From Modestobacter sp. (GTDB lineage Bacteria; Actinomycetota; Actinomycetes; Mycobacteriales; Geodermatophilaceae): a DNA stretch of 14,462 nucleotides. A model generated the notes under the pieces. It did not search any database. It saw only the letters and a program-made list of their open reading frames with translations, and was not told the DNA's origin. The stretch covers positions 1-14,462 of the forward strand of contig JAOPWO010000046.1 of the NCBI GenBank assembly GCA_025965635.1. The letters run 5' to 3'. This document shows positions 1-8,108 of the stretch, in pieces. Position numbers and translations under genes: made by a program. How positions within the stretch are numbered: position 1 is the first letter of the stretch; the number at the start of each line of letters is the position of its first letter.

Positions 1-264
1 CGGATCGGTGCGGTCGGCGGCCGCGCCACCGGCCCACGCACCGATCGCGATGGCGGCCAGCGCGAAGCCGATGATCGCGGTGTTGGTCTGCAGGGTGATC
101 CCGACGTAGGGCGCGATCAGCCGCAGCCCGACCACCTCCAGCACCAGCACCGAGCCCGACGCGAGGAAGGTCACGCCGGCGGCGACCGGTCCGGGCAGTG
201 CCCGGGACCCCGGCTTCGCCGGGGCCACGGCCGGGGACGGGCCGGGGGAGGTCTCGGCGCTCAG
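1..264 (-). CDS. Membrane spermidine-synthase-like protein (fused MFS/spermidine synthase type), N-terminal part
   Basis: Only the first ~88 residues lie in the window; the gene continues past base 1. After a Pro/Ala-rich leader the protein has a hydrophobic segment (VTFLASGSVLVLEVVGLRL) followed by IAPYVGITLQTNTAIIGFAL and an Ala/Gly-rich helix ending GAWAGGAAADR. This pattern matches the membrane part of the spermidine-synthase-like transporters in which an MFS-like domain precedes a polyamine-synthase fold. The catalytic part is not visible, so aminopropyltransferase activity is not shown. The start is uncertain. A CTG at 264 sits 5 bases after a good Shine-Dalgarno (GAGGTG, minus strand, 270-275), while the first in-frame GTG is at 228. 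It lies 43 bases downstream of the SRAP gene on the same strand, so the two may be cotranscribed. Confidence 0.7.
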   Translation of the reverse strand, partial: MSAETSPGPSPAVAPAKPGSRALPGPVAAGVTFLASGSVLVLEVVGLRLIAPYVGITLQTNTAIIGFALAAIAIGAWAGGAAADRTDP

Positions 265-307
265 CGGTTCACCTCGGGGGTCGGGACCCGGGGGGACGGG
301 GACACGG

Positions 308-1054
308 TCAGAACAGCGCCGGCTGGTCGGCAGGCGCGCTGACCGACTCGGCGGGAGCGGTGAGCTGCGGGCCGTTGTTCGCCACGTTGCCCACCGCGGA
401 GCCGACCGGACGGATCTCCAGGCGCTCCACGTGCTCCGGCGGCGTCGGCCCGGCCACGGCCGCCACGTCCTCGAGGGCGGGATCGAGCCAGGCGGCCCAC
501 CGGTCCGGGGGGAGGACCAACGGCATCCGCGGGTGCACCTCGAGGAGCGCACCGACGGCCGGGGCGGTCACGACGGTGCACGTGTAGAGCCGGTCGTCAC
601 CGCGCCCCCACACCTCCCAGAGACCGGCGAACGCCAGGCCCGCACCATCCTCCGGCGTCACGAAGTAGGGCTGTTTGCCCGGGCGGTCGTGCCGGGGTGC
701 CCACTCGTACCAGCCGTCGGCCGGGACCAGGCAGCGCCGGCTGGCAGCCGCCGTCCGGAAGGCCGGCTTCTCCGGAAGCGACTCGACCCGGGCGTTGAGC
801 ATCCGGTTGCCGACCGACGGGTCCTTGGCCCAGGAGGGCACCAGCCCCCAGCGGACGACCCGCAGCTCCCGGTGCCCCCCGCCGGTCGGCCGCCCCTCGG
901 CGTCGCGTTCCTTGGCGTGCCGGACGACGTACACGTCCTTCGTCGGGGCCACGTTGTAGTCGGCCGGCAGCGGCGACTGCCCCTCGGCGACCACCGCCTC
1001 GAACTCGACCGTCAGGTCCTCCGGCCGGCGGCTGGCGGCATAGCGACCGCACAT
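308..1054 (-). CDS. SRAP domain protein (HMCES/YedK family), abasic-site DNA-protein crosslinker
   Basis: A 248-residue SOS-response-associated peptidase (SRAP, DUF159) protein. The family covalently traps abasic sites in single-stranded DNA through the N-terminal cysteine exposed after Met removal, protecting the lesion from breakage. The key residues are all present: Met-Cys2 at the start (MCGRYA), Asn34 in YNVAPT, Glu117 in GWYEW and His174 in VHPRMP. Length is normal for bacterial members. The frame stays open up to 1189, but Cys2 must follow the initiator Met, which fixes the start at 1054; a strong Shine-Dalgarno (GGGGAGGAG) lies 6 bases upstream. M. tuberculosis has its SRAP gene (Rv3226c) beside aroA, a neighbourhood echoed here, although a dehydrogenase and a DUF1905 gene sit between. 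No LexA box was recognised upstream. Confidence 0.95.
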   Translation of the reverse strand: MCGRYAASRRPEDLTVEFEAVVAEGQSPLPADYNVAPTKDVYVVRHAKERDAEGRPTGGGHRELRVVRWGLVPSWAKDPSVGNRMLNARVESLPEKPAFRTAAASRRCLVPADGWYEWAPRHDRPGKQPYFVTPEDGAGLAFAGLWEVWGRGDDRLYTCTVVTAPAVGALLEVHPRMPLVLPPDRWAAWLDPALEDVAAVAGPTPPEHVERLEIRPVGSAVGNVANNGPQLTAPAESVSAPADQPALF

Positions 1055-1060
1055 GGGCGT

Positions 1061-1092
1061 CTCCTCCCCGGATGGGCTCTGCGGCGAGCGTA
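1061..1092 (-). promoter_or_regulatory. Putative SRAP promoter -10 and ribosome binding site
   Basis: On the minus strand a TACGCT hexamer (1092 to 1087, fitting TAnnnT) precedes the GGGGAGGAG ribosome binding site (1069 to 1061) of the SRAP gene. This would give a leader of about 25 bases. No clear -35 was found. The rest of 1055-1195, between SRAP and the divergent dehydrogenase gene, shows no obvious repeat or operator. Confidence 0.35.
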
Positions 1093-1195
1093 GGGGCGAC
1101 CACCGACAGATGCCGCTCCCCCGCGGTGAGTGCTGCCGGAGGCAGGGGGTAGGACGGGGACACAGCCTGTTCCGCACTCCGGAGGACACGACGAC

Positions 1196-2662
<1,467 letters not shown>

Positions 2663-2668
2663 CGGAGG

Positions 2669-2698
2669 GCTCCGGGCGCCGTCCGCGGCGCCCGGAGC
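2669..2698. terminator. Hairpin terminator after gabD
   Basis: A perfect 13-bp inverted repeat, GCTCCGGGCGCCG with CGGCGCCCGGAGC, closes on a TCCG tetraloop 6 bases after the gabD stop codon. There is no long T tract, as is common for high-GC actinobacterial terminators. The next gene starts 17 bases later, so it probably has its own promoter. Confidence 0.75.
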
Positions 2699-2715
2699 TG
2701 TCATCCTGTGCGCCC

Positions 2716-3156
2716 ATGAGGTTCTCCACCACCGTCGAACTCGGCGGCAGGGCCGCCACCGGCATGGAGGTGCCCGTTGAGGTCGTCACCGCGCTCGGCT
2801 CCGGGAAGAAGCCCGCGGTGCGGGTCACGGTGAACGGGCACACGTACCGCAGCACCGTCGCCACCATGGGCGGCCGGTTCCTCCTCCCGCTCGGCGCAGG
2901 GAACCGGACCGCCGCGGGCGTCGCGGCCGGCGACCCCGTCGAGGTCGAGCTGGAGCTGGACACCGCGCCGCGCACCGTCGAGGTGCCGGTCGACCTCGCG
3001 GCGGCGTTGGACGCCGGCCCGGCCGCCCGGGAGCGCTTCGCCGCGCTGCCCTACAGCCTGCAGCGGCGGCACGTGCTCGCCGTCCAGGGCGCGAGGACCG
3101 ACGCGACACGCGGCCGCCGGGTTGCCGGTGTGCTGGCCACGCTGACCGGTGGCTGA
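2716..3156 (+). CDS. DUF1905 / YdeI-OmdA domain small protein
   Basis: A 146-residue protein with two recognisable parts. Residues ~1-85 (MRFSTTVELGG ... VEVELELD) match the beta-rich DUF1905 domain. Residues ~95-143, with the motif RERFAALPYSLQRRHVLA and a closing RRVAGVLATL, match the YdeI/OmpD-associated (OmdA) C-terminal domain. The family is widespread but its biochemical role is not established; the 'bacteriocin-protection' label is historical. No signal peptide or membrane segment is seen, so it is probably cytoplasmic. The start is ATG 2716. No Shine-Dalgarno precedes it, so initiation may be leaderless or weak. It lies between a terminator and aroA, 47 bases before the aroA start. 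Confidence 0.8.
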   Translation: MRFSTTVELGGRAATGMEVPVEVVTALGSGKKPAVRVTVNGHTYRSTVATMGGRFLLPLGAGNRTAAGVAAGDPVEVELELDTAPRTVEVPVDLAAALDAGPAARERFAALPYSLQRRHVLAVQGARTDATRGRRVAGVLATLTGG

Positions 3157-3190
3157 GCGAGCTCACCGATGAGCACAGCAGCCGCTCGGG

Positions 3191-3206
3191 CAGGATGGGC
3201 TCCGTG
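3191..3206 (+). promoter_or_regulatory. Putative leaderless promoter of aroA
   Basis: CAGGAT at 3191-3196 is followed after 7 bases by the GTG at 3204, with no Shine-Dalgarno. This matches other starts in the window (9133, 13451, 13743). If real, the ATG at 3195 lies inside the -10 element and cannot be the start. Confidence 0.4.
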
Positions 3207-4484
3207 ACAGACGTGTGGACGACGCCGTACGGCAGCGCGCCGGTGGACGCCGTCGTCGCCCTGCCCGGCTCCAAGTCCATCACCGCTCGGGCGCTGGTGC
3301 TGGCCGCGCTCGCCGACGGCCCCAGCCGGCTGGTCCGGCCGTTGCGAGCCCGCGACACGGAGCTGATGGCCGCCGGGCTGCGCGCGCTCGGAGTCGACAT
3401 CGCCGAGGACGGCGCGGACTGGCTGGTCACCCCGGGTGTGCTGCGTGGGCCGGCCCTCGTCGACGCCGGGCTGGCCGGGACCGTGCTGCGCTTCCTCCCA
3501 CCCGTCGCTGCGCTGGCCACCGGAGAGGTGCGGCTCGACGGTGACGCCCGCCTGCGCGAACGGCCCAACGCGGGCCTGATCGACGGCCTGCGCCGGCTCG
3601 GGGTCCGGATCGAGGACGGCGGGCGGGGACGGGCACCGTTCACCGTGCACGGCACCGGGGCGGTCCGGGGCGGTCCGGTGACCGTCGACGCCAGCGAGTC
3701 CAGCCAGGTCGTGTCCGGTCTGCTGCTGGCCGCCGCGCGGTTCGACGACGGCATCGACCTGATCCTGGCCGGCGGAGTGCCGTCGATGCCCCACGTGGCG
3801 ATGACCCTCCGCGCGCTGGCCGACCACGGTGTCGGCGTGACCCCGACCGGGCAGGGCTGGCGGGTCTCCCCCGGCCCGGTCGCCGCCATCGACCGCGCCG
3901 TCGAGCCCGACCTCTCCAACGCCGCACCGTTCCTGGCCGCCGCGCTGGTCACCGGTGGCCGGGTGACCGTGCGGGACTGGCCGACCGGCACCACCCAGCC
4001 GGGTGCCCAGCTGGACCGGCTGCTCACCGCGATGGGCGCCGACGTGGTCCGCACCGCCGACGGGCTGCAGGTCACCGGCTCGGGGACGATCGCGCCGCTG
4101 GTCGCCGACCTCGGCGACGTCGGCGAGCTGACCCCGGTGCTGGCCGCGCTCTGCGCCTTCGCGGACGGCGAATCCCGGCTGACCGGGATCGCCCACCTGC
4201 GCGGGCACGAGACCGACCGGCTGCAGGCCCTGGACGAGGTGCTCACCGCGGTCGGTAGCGGGGTCCGGCAACTGCCCGACGGGCTGGTGATCACCCCAGG
4301 TCCGCGGCGCGGAGCCCGGTTGGGCTCCTACGAGGACCACCGGATGGTCATGGCCGGCGCCGTGCTCGGCCTCGGCTGCGCCGGCGTCGAGATCGCCGAC
4401 CCGGGCACGGTCGGGAAGACCTTGCCGGACTTCACCACGCGGTGGGCCGGGCTGGTCGCGACGAGTGCGGGAGCCCCGCGCTGA
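3204..4484 (+). CDS. aroA: 3-phosphoshikimate 1-carboxyvinyltransferase (EPSP synthase)
   Basis: A 426-residue cytoplasmic enzyme of the shikimate pathway, transferring the enolpyruvyl group of PEP to shikimate 3-phosphate. Visible signatures are LPGSKSITARA near the N-terminus (Lys24 binds substrate), DAGLAGTVLRF, the RERPNAGL loop (R120-P121), ESSQVVSGLLLAA and the C-terminal YEDHRMVMAGAVLGL. Length suits the family (~425-450). The SKSITAR variant resembles actinobacterial enzymes. The start could be ATG 3195 or GTG 3204; GTG is preferred because CAGGAT lies 7 bases upstream as a likely leaderless -10 element. rsgA begins 8 bases after the stop, so the two are likely cotranscribed, as for their mycobacterial counterparts. 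Confidence 0.96.
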   Translation: MTDVWTTPYGSAPVDAVVALPGSKSITARALVLAALADGPSRLVRPLRARDTELMAAGLRALGVDIAEDGADWLVTPGVLRGPALVDAGLAGTVLRFLPPVAALATGEVRLDGDARLRERPNAGLIDGLRRLGVRIEDGGRGRAPFTVHGTGAVRGGPVTVDASESSQVVSGLLLAAARFDDGIDLILAGGVPSMPHVAMTLRALADHGVGVTPTGQGWRVSPGPVAAIDRAVEPDLSNAAPFLAAALVTGGRVTVRDWPTGTTQPGAQLDRLLTAMGADVVRTADGLQVTGSGTIAPLVADLGDVGELTPVLAALCAFADGESRLTGIAHLRGHETDRLQALDEVLTAVGSGVRQLPDGLVITPGPRRGARLGSYEDHRMVMAGAVLGLGCAGVEIADPGTVGKTLPDFTTRWAGLVATSAGAPR

Positions 4485-4492
4485 GCCGGCGG

Positions 4493-5497
4493 ATGGACAG
4501 CAGGTCGGACGAAGAGGACGTCCGGGTCCGGGCCACCCGGCACGGCTCACGTCCCCGCACCCGGCAGCGCCCCGCGCACGAGGAGGCTGTGCCCGGCATC
4601 GTCATGGCCGTCGACCGGGGGCGGATGACCGTACGGGTCGAGGGGCCCGGCGGGGCGCCGGTCGCGGTCACCGCGATGCGCGCCCGGGAGCTCGGCAAGC
4701 ACGGCGTGGTCGTCGGCGACCACGTCCGGGTGGTCGGCGACGTGACCGGGCAGGCGGACACCCTGGCCCGGATCGTCACCATCGCCGACCGGCGGACGAC
4801 GCTGCGCCGCTCCGCCGACGACACCGACCCCACCGAGCGCGTGGTGGTGGCCAACGCCGACCAGCTGGTGGTGGTCAGCGCGGTGCGCGACCCGGAGCCG
4901 AGCGAGGGCTTCCTGGACCGCTGCCTGGTCGCGGCCTACGCCGGCGGCCTCGCCCCGGTGCTGCTGTTCACCAAGGGCGACCTGGGCAGCCCGGAGCGCC
5001 TGCTCCGCCGCTACGCCGGGTTGGACGTCGACACCGTCGTCGTCTCGCGGGACACCCCCGTCGACGACGTCGCCGCCCGGTTGGCCCACCGGACCAGCGT
5101 CCTGATCGGGCACTCCGGGGTCGGCAAGTCCACCCTGGTGAACCGGCTGGTCCCTGACGCGTTCCGGGCGACCGGTGACGTCAGCAAGATCGGCAAGGGC
5201 CGGCACACGTCGTCCTCGGCGGTGATGCTGGACCTCCCCGGCGGCGGTGAGATCATCGACACCCCGGGCATCCGCTCGTTCGGCCTCGCCCACGTGACCG
5301 CCGACGACGTGCTGGCCGCCTCGCCGGACATGGCCGAGGCTGCGCTGGACTGCCCCTCCGGCTGCGGGCACCGTGCCGCCGACCCGGACTGCGCGCTGGA
5401 CGCCTGGGCCGTGGCCGGACCGCCCGAGCGGGCCCAGCGGCTGGCCGGCCTCCGGGTGCTGCTCGACGCCGTCGGCCAGCTCGACCCCGGCCACTGA
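4493..5497 (+). CDS. rsgA: Ribosome small-subunit assembly GTPase RsgA
   Basis: A 334-residue circularly permuted GTPase that checks late 30S subunit maturation. An N-terminal OB-fold region (about 33-110) is followed by the G4-like FTKGDL, then G1 GHSGVGKST (206-214) and G3 DTPG, the order typical of the YjeQ/RsgA family. Near the C-terminus Cys287, Cys291, His293 and Cys300 form the zinc-binding knuckle. The start at ATG 4493 gives MDSRSDEEDVRVR, followed by the basic RPRTRQRP stretch usual for actinobacterial members; the frame is open back to an ATG at 4442 inside aroA, which I consider too early. The Shine-Dalgarno is weak, so translation may be coupled to aroA, whose stop is 8 bases upstream. 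A convergent gene and a double hairpin follow. Confidence 0.95.
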   Translation: MDSRSDEEDVRVRATRHGSRPRTRQRPAHEEAVPGIVMAVDRGRMTVRVEGPGGAPVAVTAMRARELGKHGVVVGDHVRVVGDVTGQADTLARIVTIADRRTTLRRSADDTDPTERVVVANADQLVVVSAVRDPEPSEGFLDRCLVAAYAGGLAPVLLFTKGDLGSPERLLRRYAGLDVDTVVVSRDTPVDDVAARLAHRTSVLIGHSGVGKSTLVNRLVPDAFRATGDVSKIGKGRHTSSSAVMLDLPGGGEIIDTPGIRSFGLAHVTADDVLAASPDMAEAALDCPSGCGHRAADPDCALDAWAVAGPPERAQRLAGLRVLLDAVGQLDPGH

Positions 5498-5498
5498 G

Positions 5499-5566
5499 GG
5501 ACCCCGCTGCCCCTCCCCACCCGCACCATCGCGGCGGGGCCGGCCGCGGGGTCCTGCAGCGGGGTC
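5499..5566. terminator. Convergent terminator with two alternative stems
   Basis: The left arm just after the rsgA stop can pair in two ways. Bases 5499-5507 (GGACCCCGC) pair with 5546-5554 (9 bp). Bases 5500-5510 (GACCCCGCTGC) pair with 5556-5566 (11 bp). The stems share the left arm, so only one can form at a time. The element fills the space between the stops of rsgA and the convergent regulator gene and probably ends transcription from both sides. Confidence 0.55.
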
Positions 5567-5567
5567 G

Positions 5568-6128
5568 TCAGAGGTCGACGCGGCCGCCGCTGCGCCAGTA
5601 GACGCCGGCGTCGCGGGTCAGCAGCCCTTCGTCGACCAGGTACCGGCGCAGCGCGGCGACGTCGGGGTACCAAGCCCGCAGCAGCGCGTTGACCTCGCGC
5701 TCCGGGTACCGGACGCCGGGCTCGAACACCCGCACGATGTGGTCGAGCACCACCAGCCGCTTGCTCTGCTGCGCGGGTACGGACACCAGCCGGCCCTCCC
5801 GCAGGAACGCCTGGAGCACCGCGTCCTCGGCCGGGTCGTCGGACAGTGCCGGAGGCGGCGGGGCACCCTCCGCGGCGGCCCGCGCCGCCTCCCCGAACCG
5901 CTCGGCCAGCAGCGTCAGGACGTGACCGTCCCGGCGCACCAGCCCGGCCCGGGCGAGCCGGCGCGCCGCCAGGGCGACGTCCTTGAGCGGCAGACCCGCA
6001 ACCCGGGCGACCTCCACGATCGTGCCGGCGCCCAGTGCCAGCGCGGCGACCACCTTGAGCCGCACCGGATCGGCCAGCAGCCCGACGATCCTCCCCGCTG
6101 CTCTGTCCGCCCCCGGTTCTGCGCCCAC
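5568..6128 (-). CDS. ArsR-type winged-helix regulator with C-terminal DUF2087 domain
   Basis: About 186 residues. The N-terminal part (roughly 10-80: GRIVGLLADPVRLKVVAALALG ... GLPLKDVALAARRLARAGLV) is a winged-helix DNA-binding domain of ArsR type. A Pro/Ala linker leads to a DUF2087 domain (roughly 108-180: REGRLVSVPAQQSKRLVVLDHIVRVFEPGVRYPEREVN, then LLRAWYPDVAALRRYLVDEGLL). DUF2087 commonly accompanies such helices, but its ligand is unknown. There are no metal-binding cysteines, so it is not a metal sensor of the classic ArsR kind. The start is uncertain: GTG 6128 has TACCGT six bases upstream (leaderless pattern), while ATG 6149 would add seven residues (MHGYRRG) and has no Shine-Dalgarno. 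It is divergent from the DUF2795 gene with a very short gap, so autoregulation or control of that gene is possible. Confidence 0.85.
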   Translation of the reverse strand: MGAEPGADRAAGRIVGLLADPVRLKVVAALALGAGTIVEVARVAGLPLKDVALAARRLARAGLVRRDGHVLTLLAERFGEAARAAAEGAPPPPALSDDPAEDAVLQAFLREGRLVSVPAQQSKRLVVLDHIVRVFEPGVRYPEREVNALLRAWYPDVAALRRYLVDEGLLTRDAGVYWRSGGRVDL

Positions 6129-6181
6129 CCCACGACGGTATCCGTGCATCCGCCGCGCCGGTGGTGGGTACGGGTCGGCGC

Positions 6182-6364
6182 ATGGTGAGCCCGATCGACA
6201 TCCAGAAGGCCCTCGGCGGCATGGACTACCCGGCCTCCAAGGACGACATCGTCAAGCACGCCTCGGACAACGGCGGTGACAACGAGGTCCTCGACGCGCT
6301 CCAGGGCATCGAGGACCGCGAGTACGACGGTCCCAGCGGGGTCAGCAAGGCTGTCTTCGGCTAG
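6182..6364 (+). CDS. DUF2795 small protein
   Basis: A 60-residue acidic protein, MVSPIDIQKALGGMDYPASK followed by a conserved D..V..A...G.D.EVL..L core and a YDGPSGVSKAVFG end. This is the DUF2795 family, common and often multi-copy in actinobacteria; function unknown. The pattern IQKALGGMDYPA...IVKHA is consistent with a small all-helical fold. No Shine-Dalgarno is visible; TACGGG lies 7 bases before the ATG, a weak leaderless signal. It is divergent from the ArsR-DUF2087 gene, and hisN begins 76 bases after its stop. Confidence 0.85.
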   Translation: MVSPIDIQKALGGMDYPASKDDIVKHASDNGGDNEVLDALQGIEDREYDGPSGVSKAVFG

Positions 6365-6365
6365 G

Positions 6366-6420
6366 ACGGGCCCGTACCGGGCCTGTTCTGGGCCTGCGCG
6401 TGGCGGGGGGCACGGGCCCG
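6366..6420. repeat. Paired ACGGGCCCG repeat between DUF2795 gene and hisN
   Basis: ACGGGCCCGT at 6366-6375 is a 10-base palindrome directly after the DUF2795 stop codon, and ACGGGCCCG recurs at 6412-6420, a few bases before the hisN -10-like hexamer. Because each copy is self-complementary, the two can also pair as a 9-bp stem with a 36-base loop. It could be a terminator for the small gene or a repeated protein-binding site; GC-rich chance similarity is also possible. Confidence 0.3.
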
Positions 6421-6426
6421 CTCCAC

Positions 6427-6432
6427 TAGGTT
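6427..6432 (+). promoter_or_regulatory. Putative hisN -10 element
   Basis: TAGGTT fits TAnnnT and ends 8 bases before the hisN ATG at 6441, with no Shine-Dalgarno between. This suggests a leaderless or nearly leaderless transcript. No clear -35 is present. Confidence 0.4.
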
Positions 6433-6440
6433 CGACACCC

Positions 6441-7256
6441 ATGACGGCCGGGCAGCGCGGATACAACGAGGACATGCACTTGGCGCACGTGCTGGCCGAC
6501 CAGGCCGACTCGATCAGCCTCGACCGGTTCCGGGCCCAAGATCTCCAGGTCGACACCAAACCCGACCTGACGCCGGTCACCGACGCCGACCGGGCCGTCG
6601 AGGAGCAGCTGCGCCGGACGCTCTCGCGGGCGCGTACCCGCGATGCCGTCCTCGGCGAGGAGTTCGGCACCACCGGCCGCAGCGACCGGCGCTGGGTCAT
6701 CGACCCGATCGATGGCACGAAGAACTTCGTCCGCGGCGTGCCGGTGTGGGCGACGCTGATCTCCCTGATGGACGGCGACGTCCCGGTGGTCGGCCTGGTG
6801 TCCGCCCCGGCGCTCAACCGGCGCTGGTGGGCGGCGTCCGGCGTGGGGGCGTGGACCGGACGCCGACTGGAGAACGCCACCCGCTGCACCGTCTCCCAGG
6901 TCGGCCGGCTGGGTGACGCGAGCCTGTCGTACTCGAGCCTGACCGGCTGGGAGGACCGGGGGCTGCTGGCCGGCTTCCTCGACCTCACCCGGTCGGTGTG
7001 GCGCACCCGCGCGTACGGCGACTTCTGGAGCTACATGATGGTCGCCGAGGGCGCCGTCGACATCGCCTGCGAGCCCGAGGTGTCCCTCTGGGACCTCGCC
7101 GCCCTCGACGTGATCGTCCGCGAGGCCGGCGGCCGCTTCAGCGACCTGACCGGCACGCCGGGCCCGGCCGGCGGCAGCGCGGTGGCCACCAACGGCGTGC
7201 TGCACCCCGACGTGCTGACGGCGCTCGCCCCGGAGGGACGAGCGCCGTCAGCATGA
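6441..7256 (+). CDS. hisN: Histidinol-phosphatase HisN (inositol monophosphatase family)
   Basis: A 271-residue Mg2+-dependent phosphatase expected to hydrolyse L-histidinol phosphate in histidine synthesis. The metal site is visible as GEEFG (Glu73/Glu74), DPIDGT (Asp88, Asp91) and WDLAALD (Asp218). The sequence follows M. tuberculosis Rv3137 (HisN) closely, including VDTKPDLTPVTDADRAVE, NFVRGVPVWA, SAPALNRRWWAA, YGDFWSYM and GGSAVATNG, which distinguishes it from general inositol monophosphatases. ATG 6441 is chosen because of the -10-like TAGGTT upstream; ATG 6474 (MHLAHVLAD) is an alternative close to where the homologue starts. It lies near aroA-rsgA, though the regulator and DUF2795 genes separate it from rsgA. 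A 15-bp hairpin ends exactly at the stop codon. Confidence 0.92.
   Translation: MTAGQRGYNEDMHLAHVLADQADSISLDRFRAQDLQVDTKPDLTPVTDADRAVEEQLRRTLSRARTRDAVLGEEFGTTGRSDRRWVIDPIDGTKNFVRGVPVWATLISLMDGDVPVVGLVSAPALNRRWWAASGVGAWTGRRLENATRCTVSQVGRLGDASLSYSSLTGWEDRGLLAGFLDLTRSVWRTRAYGDFWSYMMVAEGAVDIACEPEVSLWDLAALDVIVREAGGRFSDLTGTPGPAGGSAVATNGVLHPDVLTALAPEGRAPSA
7213..7253. terminator. Hairpin terminator embedded in the 3' end of hisN
   Basis: TGCTGACGGCGCTCG (7213-7227) and CGAGCGCCGTCAGCA (7239-7253) form a perfect 15-bp stem with an 11-base loop. The right arm ends one base before the TGA stop at 7254-7256, so the stem encodes the last 14 residues. Convergent genes meet here with only 22 bases between their stops, so it may end transcription from both sides. 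Confidence 0.65.
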
Positions 7257-7278
7257 GCGCGCGGTCGGAGGACCGGGC

Positions 7279-7464
7279 TCAGCGCACCGGGCCCGGGCCG
7301 TTGCCGCCGCGGCCACCCTGGACCCGGCGACGGACCTCGTCGATCTTGGCCCGCGTCTTGGGGTCCTTGGCAACCCGCTGGGCCTTGTCGGTCGCCTGAC
7401 GGATCATCTCCTTGCCCTTGGGGCTGCCGGCGAACTGAGCCACCTTGCTGAACAGCGATGCCAT
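7279..7464 (-). CDS. Small basic protein of unknown function
   Basis: A 61-residue protein, MASLFSKVAQFAGSPKGKEM followed by IRQATDKAQRVAKDPKTRAKIDEVRRRV and a Gly-rich tail. It is rich in Lys and Arg and predicted mostly helical, with no signal peptide or membrane segment. Similar short proteins with an FS.......SP.G......A...A.DP..R.KI..VR pattern occur in many actinobacteria; no function is known to me. The basic helix could contact nucleic acid, which is only a guess. ATG 7464 fits the family start (MASLFSK); a GTG at 7488 would add eight residues. A GAGG lies 10 bases before the ATG, a rather long spacing. The gene is convergent with hisN. Confidence 0.75.
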   Translation of the reverse strand: MASLFSKVAQFAGSPKGKEMIRQATDKAQRVAKDPKTRAKIDEVRRRVQGGRGGNGPGPVR

Positions 7465-7491
7465 GACGAGCTCGCCTCTTTCCTCCACGTG

Positions 7492-7510
7492 GGGGCCCGG
7501 GACGGGCCCC
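7492..7510. terminator. GC-rich hairpin downstream of the XdhC-like gene
   Basis: GGGGCCC (7492-7498) and GGGCCCC (7504-7510) form a 7-bp stem around a 5-base loop. It lies between the XdhC-like gene and the small basic protein gene, both on the minus strand, and could terminate the reductase-XdhC transcript. In this base composition a chance occurrence is possible. Nothing else was recognised in 7465-7571. Confidence 0.4.
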
Positions 7511-7571
7511 TTCTGGGGAACAACGGTGCCAGGGCGCCGGGCGTTCCGCGCGCCGACCCGTCAGCGGTCGG

Positions 7572-8108
7572 TCACGGCTGCGGGAAGAAGCCGCCCGGCC
7601 GGCCGTTCCGGTCGGCGAGCAACCCGGCGAGCGTGGCGACGGCGATCTCCGCCGGCGTCCGCGAACCGACGTCCAGCCCGATGGGGCGGTGCACCCGGGC
7701 GACCTCAGCCGGCGGGACGCCGAGCGCGGCCAGCGCCGCGACGTGTGGCCCCGTGTGCCGGGGGTTGCCCATGACCCCCAGCCAGCGCACCGGGCGGGTC
7801 AGCGCGTCGCGCAGCAGCACCCCCAGCTCGTCCCGGTGGTGGTCGGTGACGACTACGTCGGCGGCCGGGCCGGCCAGCTCCCCGGCGAGCTCCGGGACAC
7901 CGAGGACCCGCAGGGTGCCGACCGGCAGCCCCGGTGGCGCAGGCCGCGCGGCGTCCGGCTCGACCAGCACGGGGTACCAACCCAGCTCGGCCCCGATCCG
8001 CAGCAGCGCGCCGGCCACCGGGGAGGCGAAGACGGCGACCAGCACCCGGTCGGGCCCGTGACCGGCGGGTGCGTGTCCGTGGGCCACACCGCACGAGGCG
8101 TCGGTCAC
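7572..8108 (-). CDS. Stand-alone XdhC-type Rossmann domain protein
   Basis: A 178-residue protein resembling the C-terminal Rossmann domain of XdhC/CoxI proteins, which help insert or mature the molybdenum cofactor of xanthine dehydrogenase-like enzymes. Recognisable parts are VVVTDHHRDE, RWLGVMGN and the C-terminal GLDVGSRTPAEIAVATLAGLLADRNG, a hallmark of the family. The usual N-terminal XdhC/CoxI domain is missing. The glycine-rich nucleotide loop, normally like FGAGHVA, reads VFASPVAG here, so cofactor binding may be altered. No molybdenum hydroxylase subunits are in the window. The start GTG 8108 overlaps the stop of the upstream aldo/keto reductase gene by GTGA, giving translational coupling; the frame is open to 8594 but that part is antisense-type shadow of the reductase. 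Confidence 0.82.
   Translation of the reverse strand: MTDASCGVAHGHAPAGHGPDRVLVAVFASPVAGALLRIGAELGWYPVLVEPDAARPAPPGLPVGTLRVLGVPELAGELAGPAADVVVTDHHRDELGVLLRDALTRPVRWLGVMGNPRHTGPHVAALAALGVPPAEVARVHRPIGLDVGSRTPAEIAVATLAGLLADRNGRPGGFFPQP

Noticed and set aside
261..581. A minus-strand open frame overlapping the end of the SRAP gene
   Set aside because: Low-complexity Arg/Gly/Pro product in the wrong frame of a well-supported SRAP gene.
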